Source: JAOUEA01 sp035550775 (lineage in GTDB: Bacteria > Actinomycetota > UBA4738 > HRBIN12). Taken from it: DNA of 7,210 nucleotides. Position 1 is the stretch's first letter; every line of letters begins with the position of its first letter. The DNA is taken from assembly GCA_035550775.1 (NCBI GenBank), contig DASZOO010000044.1:1-7210 (forward strand). The letters are read 5' to 3'. The notes under the pieces were generated by a model. The model saw only the letters and a program-made list of their open reading frames with translations. It had not been told where the DNA came from and made no database searches. Made by a program: the position numbers and the translations under genes. Shown piece by piece: positions 5,390-7,210 of the stretch.

Positions 5390-7210
5390 GCTGACCGAGC
5401 AGCAGCGGACGGCGGCGGCCCACCCCGGTGGGCCGCTGCTGATCGTCGCCGGGGCGGGCACCGGCAAGACCACGACGCTGGCGTCGCGGGTCGCGTGGCT
5501 GCTGCTGCAGGGCGTGCGCCCCGAGCGCATCCTGCTGCTCACGTTCAGCCGGCGGGCGGCCCGCGAGATGACCTCGCGGGCCGAGCGAGTCGCCGCCCAG
5601 CACGACCTGCGCGGGGCCGACACCTCCCGCATCTGGAGCGGCACGTTCCACGCGGTCGGCAACCGGCTGCTGCGCCTGCACGGCCGCGCCCTCGGCCTCG
5701 ATCCTTCCTTCACGGTGCTCGATCAGGCCGACGCCGCCGACGTGATGAATCTGCTCCGCGACGAGCTCGGGTTCAGCGGGCGCGAGCGCCGCTTCCCTCG
5801 CAAGGAGACCCTCGCCGGCATCTACTCGCGCACCGTGAACGCGGGCGAGCGTCTCGGCGACGTGCTGGCGAGCCGCTACCCGTGGTGCGTCGACGAGGCC
5901 GACGGCATCCGGGCGGTCTTCCGTGCCTACACCGAGCGCAAGCGCGCGCAACACGTGCTCGACTACGACGACCTGCTGCTGTTCTGGAAGGCGCTCACGG
6001 CCTCGCCTGCGACGGGCGAGCCGCTCGCCGAGATGTTCGACCACGTGCTCGTCGACGAGTACCAGGACACGAACGCGCTGCAGGCCGACATCCTCGAGGG
6101 CCTCCGGCCCGAGGGCACGCCGCGGAACCTGACGGTGGTCGGCGACGACGCGCAGGCGATCTACGGGTTCCGCGCGGCCACGGTCCGGAACATCCTCGAG
6201 TTCCCGACCCGATTCCCCGGTGCGACGATCGCACGGCTCGAGCAGAGCTACCGCTCGACCCCGCCGGTGCTCGCCTCCTCGAACGCCGTGATCGCGCTCA
6301 GCCCTCAGCGCCACGAGAAGACCCTGTGGTCTGCCCGGCACGGCGGGAGCGCCCCGACGCTCCGCACCTGCCTCGACGAAGCCGCGCAATGCGACGCGAT
6401 CTGCGAGACCGTGCTGGCCCATCGCGAGGGAGGCGTGCCGTTGAAGGAGCAGGCGGTGCTCTTCCGGGCCGCGCACCACAGCGACCTGCTCGAGGTGGAG
6501 CTGACGAGACGGAACATCCCGTTCGTGAAGTACGGGGGGTTGCGGTTCATGGAGGCCGCGCACGTGAAGGATGCCCTCGCGATCATGCGCGTGCTCGAGA
6601 ACCCCCACGACGAGGTCGCGTGGTTCCGTGTGCTGCAGCTGCCCGAGGGCATGGGGCCCGCGACGGCGCGGCGCGTGATGGAGCGGATCGGCGTCCGGGC
6701 CGGCGACGAGGCAGCGTCGCCGCTCGGCCGGTTCCTCGACGAGCCGGTCGAGGTCCCGACGGCCGCGCTCGACGGCGTGCAGGAGCTGCGGTCGGCGCTC
6801 CGCGGGTGTGCGGACGAGACCGTGCTCGCGCCCGCCGCGCAGATCGAGCGCCTTCACGGATTCCTCGAACCGGTGTTCGCCCGTCGGTACGACACCGCCG
6901 CGGCGAGGCTGCACGACCTCGATCAGCTCGCCGCGCTCGCGGCCGGCTACGAGGCGCGGGGACGGTTCCTGGCGGAGCTCACGCTCGACCCCCCGTCGAG
7001 CACGGGCGACCTCGCCGGACCGCCGCTGCTCGACGAGGACTGGCTCGTGCTCTCCACGATCCACTCGGCGAAGGGGCTGGAGTGGCACGTCGTGCACGTG
7101 ATCCACGCGGCCGACGGCATGATCCCGAGCGACATGGCCGCCGGCGACGACGACGAGATCGAGGAGGAGCGTCGCCTGCTCTACGTGGCGATGACACGGG
7201 CCCGCGACGC
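5376..7210 (+). CDS. UvrD/PcrA-family (superfamily 1A) ATP-dependent DNA helicase, C-terminus cut by the window
   Basis: 611 complete codons of a 3'-5' DNA helicase, open to the right edge. All SF1A motifs are present in order: Q-motif LTEQQRTAA (6-14), Walker A AGAGTGKTTTL (25-35, Lys31), Ia LLLTFSRRAAREM (53-65), Ib WSGTFHAVGNRLL (87-99), Walker B VDEYQDTN (226-233), III VVGDDAQAIYGFRAA (254-268), IV LEQSYRS (288-294), V STIHSAKGLEW (560-570) and VI EERRLLYVAMTRARD (597-611). The spacing matches domains 1A, 1B, 2A and 2B, and probably 30-100 residues are missing. Family members unwind DNA in nucleotide-excision and mismatch repair and clear stalled forks; which paralogue this is (UvrD1-, UvrD2- or PcrA-like) cannot be settled without the C-terminus. 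No nuclease domain is visible. GTG 5376 was chosen because no ATG or better start exists in frame after 5306 and the Q-motif begins five residues later. The start coincides with an SOS box, so it is probably LexA-regulated. Confidence 0.94.
   Translation, partial: MFEDALTEQQRTAAAHPGGPLLIVAGAGTGKTTTLASRVAWLLLQGVRPERILLLTFSRRAAREMTSRAERVAAQHDLRGADTSRIWSGTFHAVGNRLLRLHGRALGLDPSFTVLDQADAADVMNLLRDELGFSGRERRFPRKETLAGIYSRTVNAGERLGDVLASRYPWCVDEADGIRAVFRAYTERKRAQHVLDYDDLLLFWKALTASPATGEPLAEMFDHVLVDEYQDTNALQADILEGLRPEGTPRNLTVVGDDAQAIYGFRAATVRNILEFPTRFPGATIARLEQSYRSTPPVLASSNAVIALSPQRHEKTLWSARHGGSAPTLRTCLDEAAQCDAICETVLAHREGGVPLKEQAVLFRAAHHSDLLEVELTRRNIPFVKYGGLRFMEAAHVKDALAIMRVLENPHDEVAWFRVLQLPEGMGPATARRVMERIGVRAGDEAASPLGRFLDEPVEVPTAALDGVQELRSALRGCADETVLAPAAQIERLHGFLEPVFARRYDTAAARLHDLDQLAALAAGYEARGRFLAELTLDPPSSTGDLAGPPLLDEDWLVLSTIHSAKGLEWHVVHVIHAADGMIPSDMAAGDDDEIEEERRLLYVAMTRARD

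Noticed and set aside
4761..7106. Open frame of 781 codons on the minus strand
   Set aside because: It runs antisense to the TolB-like and helicase genes, is full of R/E/H/V low-complexity sequence, and has no recognisable domain. The plus-strand helicase motifs are unambiguous.
1..7210. tRNA or rRNA genes, CRISPR arrays, insertion sequences, attachment sites
   Set aside because: No regularly spaced repeats, no transposase or integrase motifs, and no tRNA-like cloverleaf were recognised on either strand.

Overview
The window is GC-rich, tightly packed bacterial chromosome. The strong third-position G/C bias, the GTG starts, and a LexA/SOS box of the TCGAAC-N4-GTTCGA type point to an actinobacterium (Actinomycetota). 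I cannot name a genus, and nothing looks like a phage, plasmid, transposon or CRISPR locus.

Layout, left to right. (1) Positions 1-2060, minus strand: a large FAD-dependent oxidoreductase of the PYROXD2/phytoene-dehydrogenase-like family, followed 59 bases downstream by the N-terminal 120 codons of a SulP-type anion transporter that runs off the left edge. (2) Positions 2204-3473, plus strand: a broken YihY/BrkB-type membrane protein gene whose last bases overlap the start of msrA, the peptide methionine-S-sulfoxide reductase gene. (3) A strong symmetrical hairpin at 3480-3508 separates msrA from the convergent minus-strand gene at 3507-4202. That gene encodes an iron-sulfur protein with two CDGSH motifs flanking a [4Fe-4S] mono-cluster (YjdI/Fer4_19-like) domain. 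(4) Transcribed divergently from it, at 4305-5306, is an exported TolB-like beta-propeller protein. (5) After 69 bases comes a UvrD/PcrA-family DNA helicase (5376 to beyond the right edge). Its GTG start sits at the exact centre of a 28-bp perfect palindrome containing a consensus LexA box. This gene opens without an ATG or a usable Shine-Dalgarno and is easy to miss.

The genes do not form one pathway. The middle of the window has a loose redox flavour (FAD oxidoreductase, MsrA, FeS protein), and the right end is a DNA-repair gene apparently under direct SOS control. The most informative observations are the SOS palindrome on the helicase start, the two-step decay of the YihY gene (an internal loss with a frame change plus a 16-bp tandem duplication), and the three-cluster CDGSH protein. 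I did not find a convincing new multi-gene system here.
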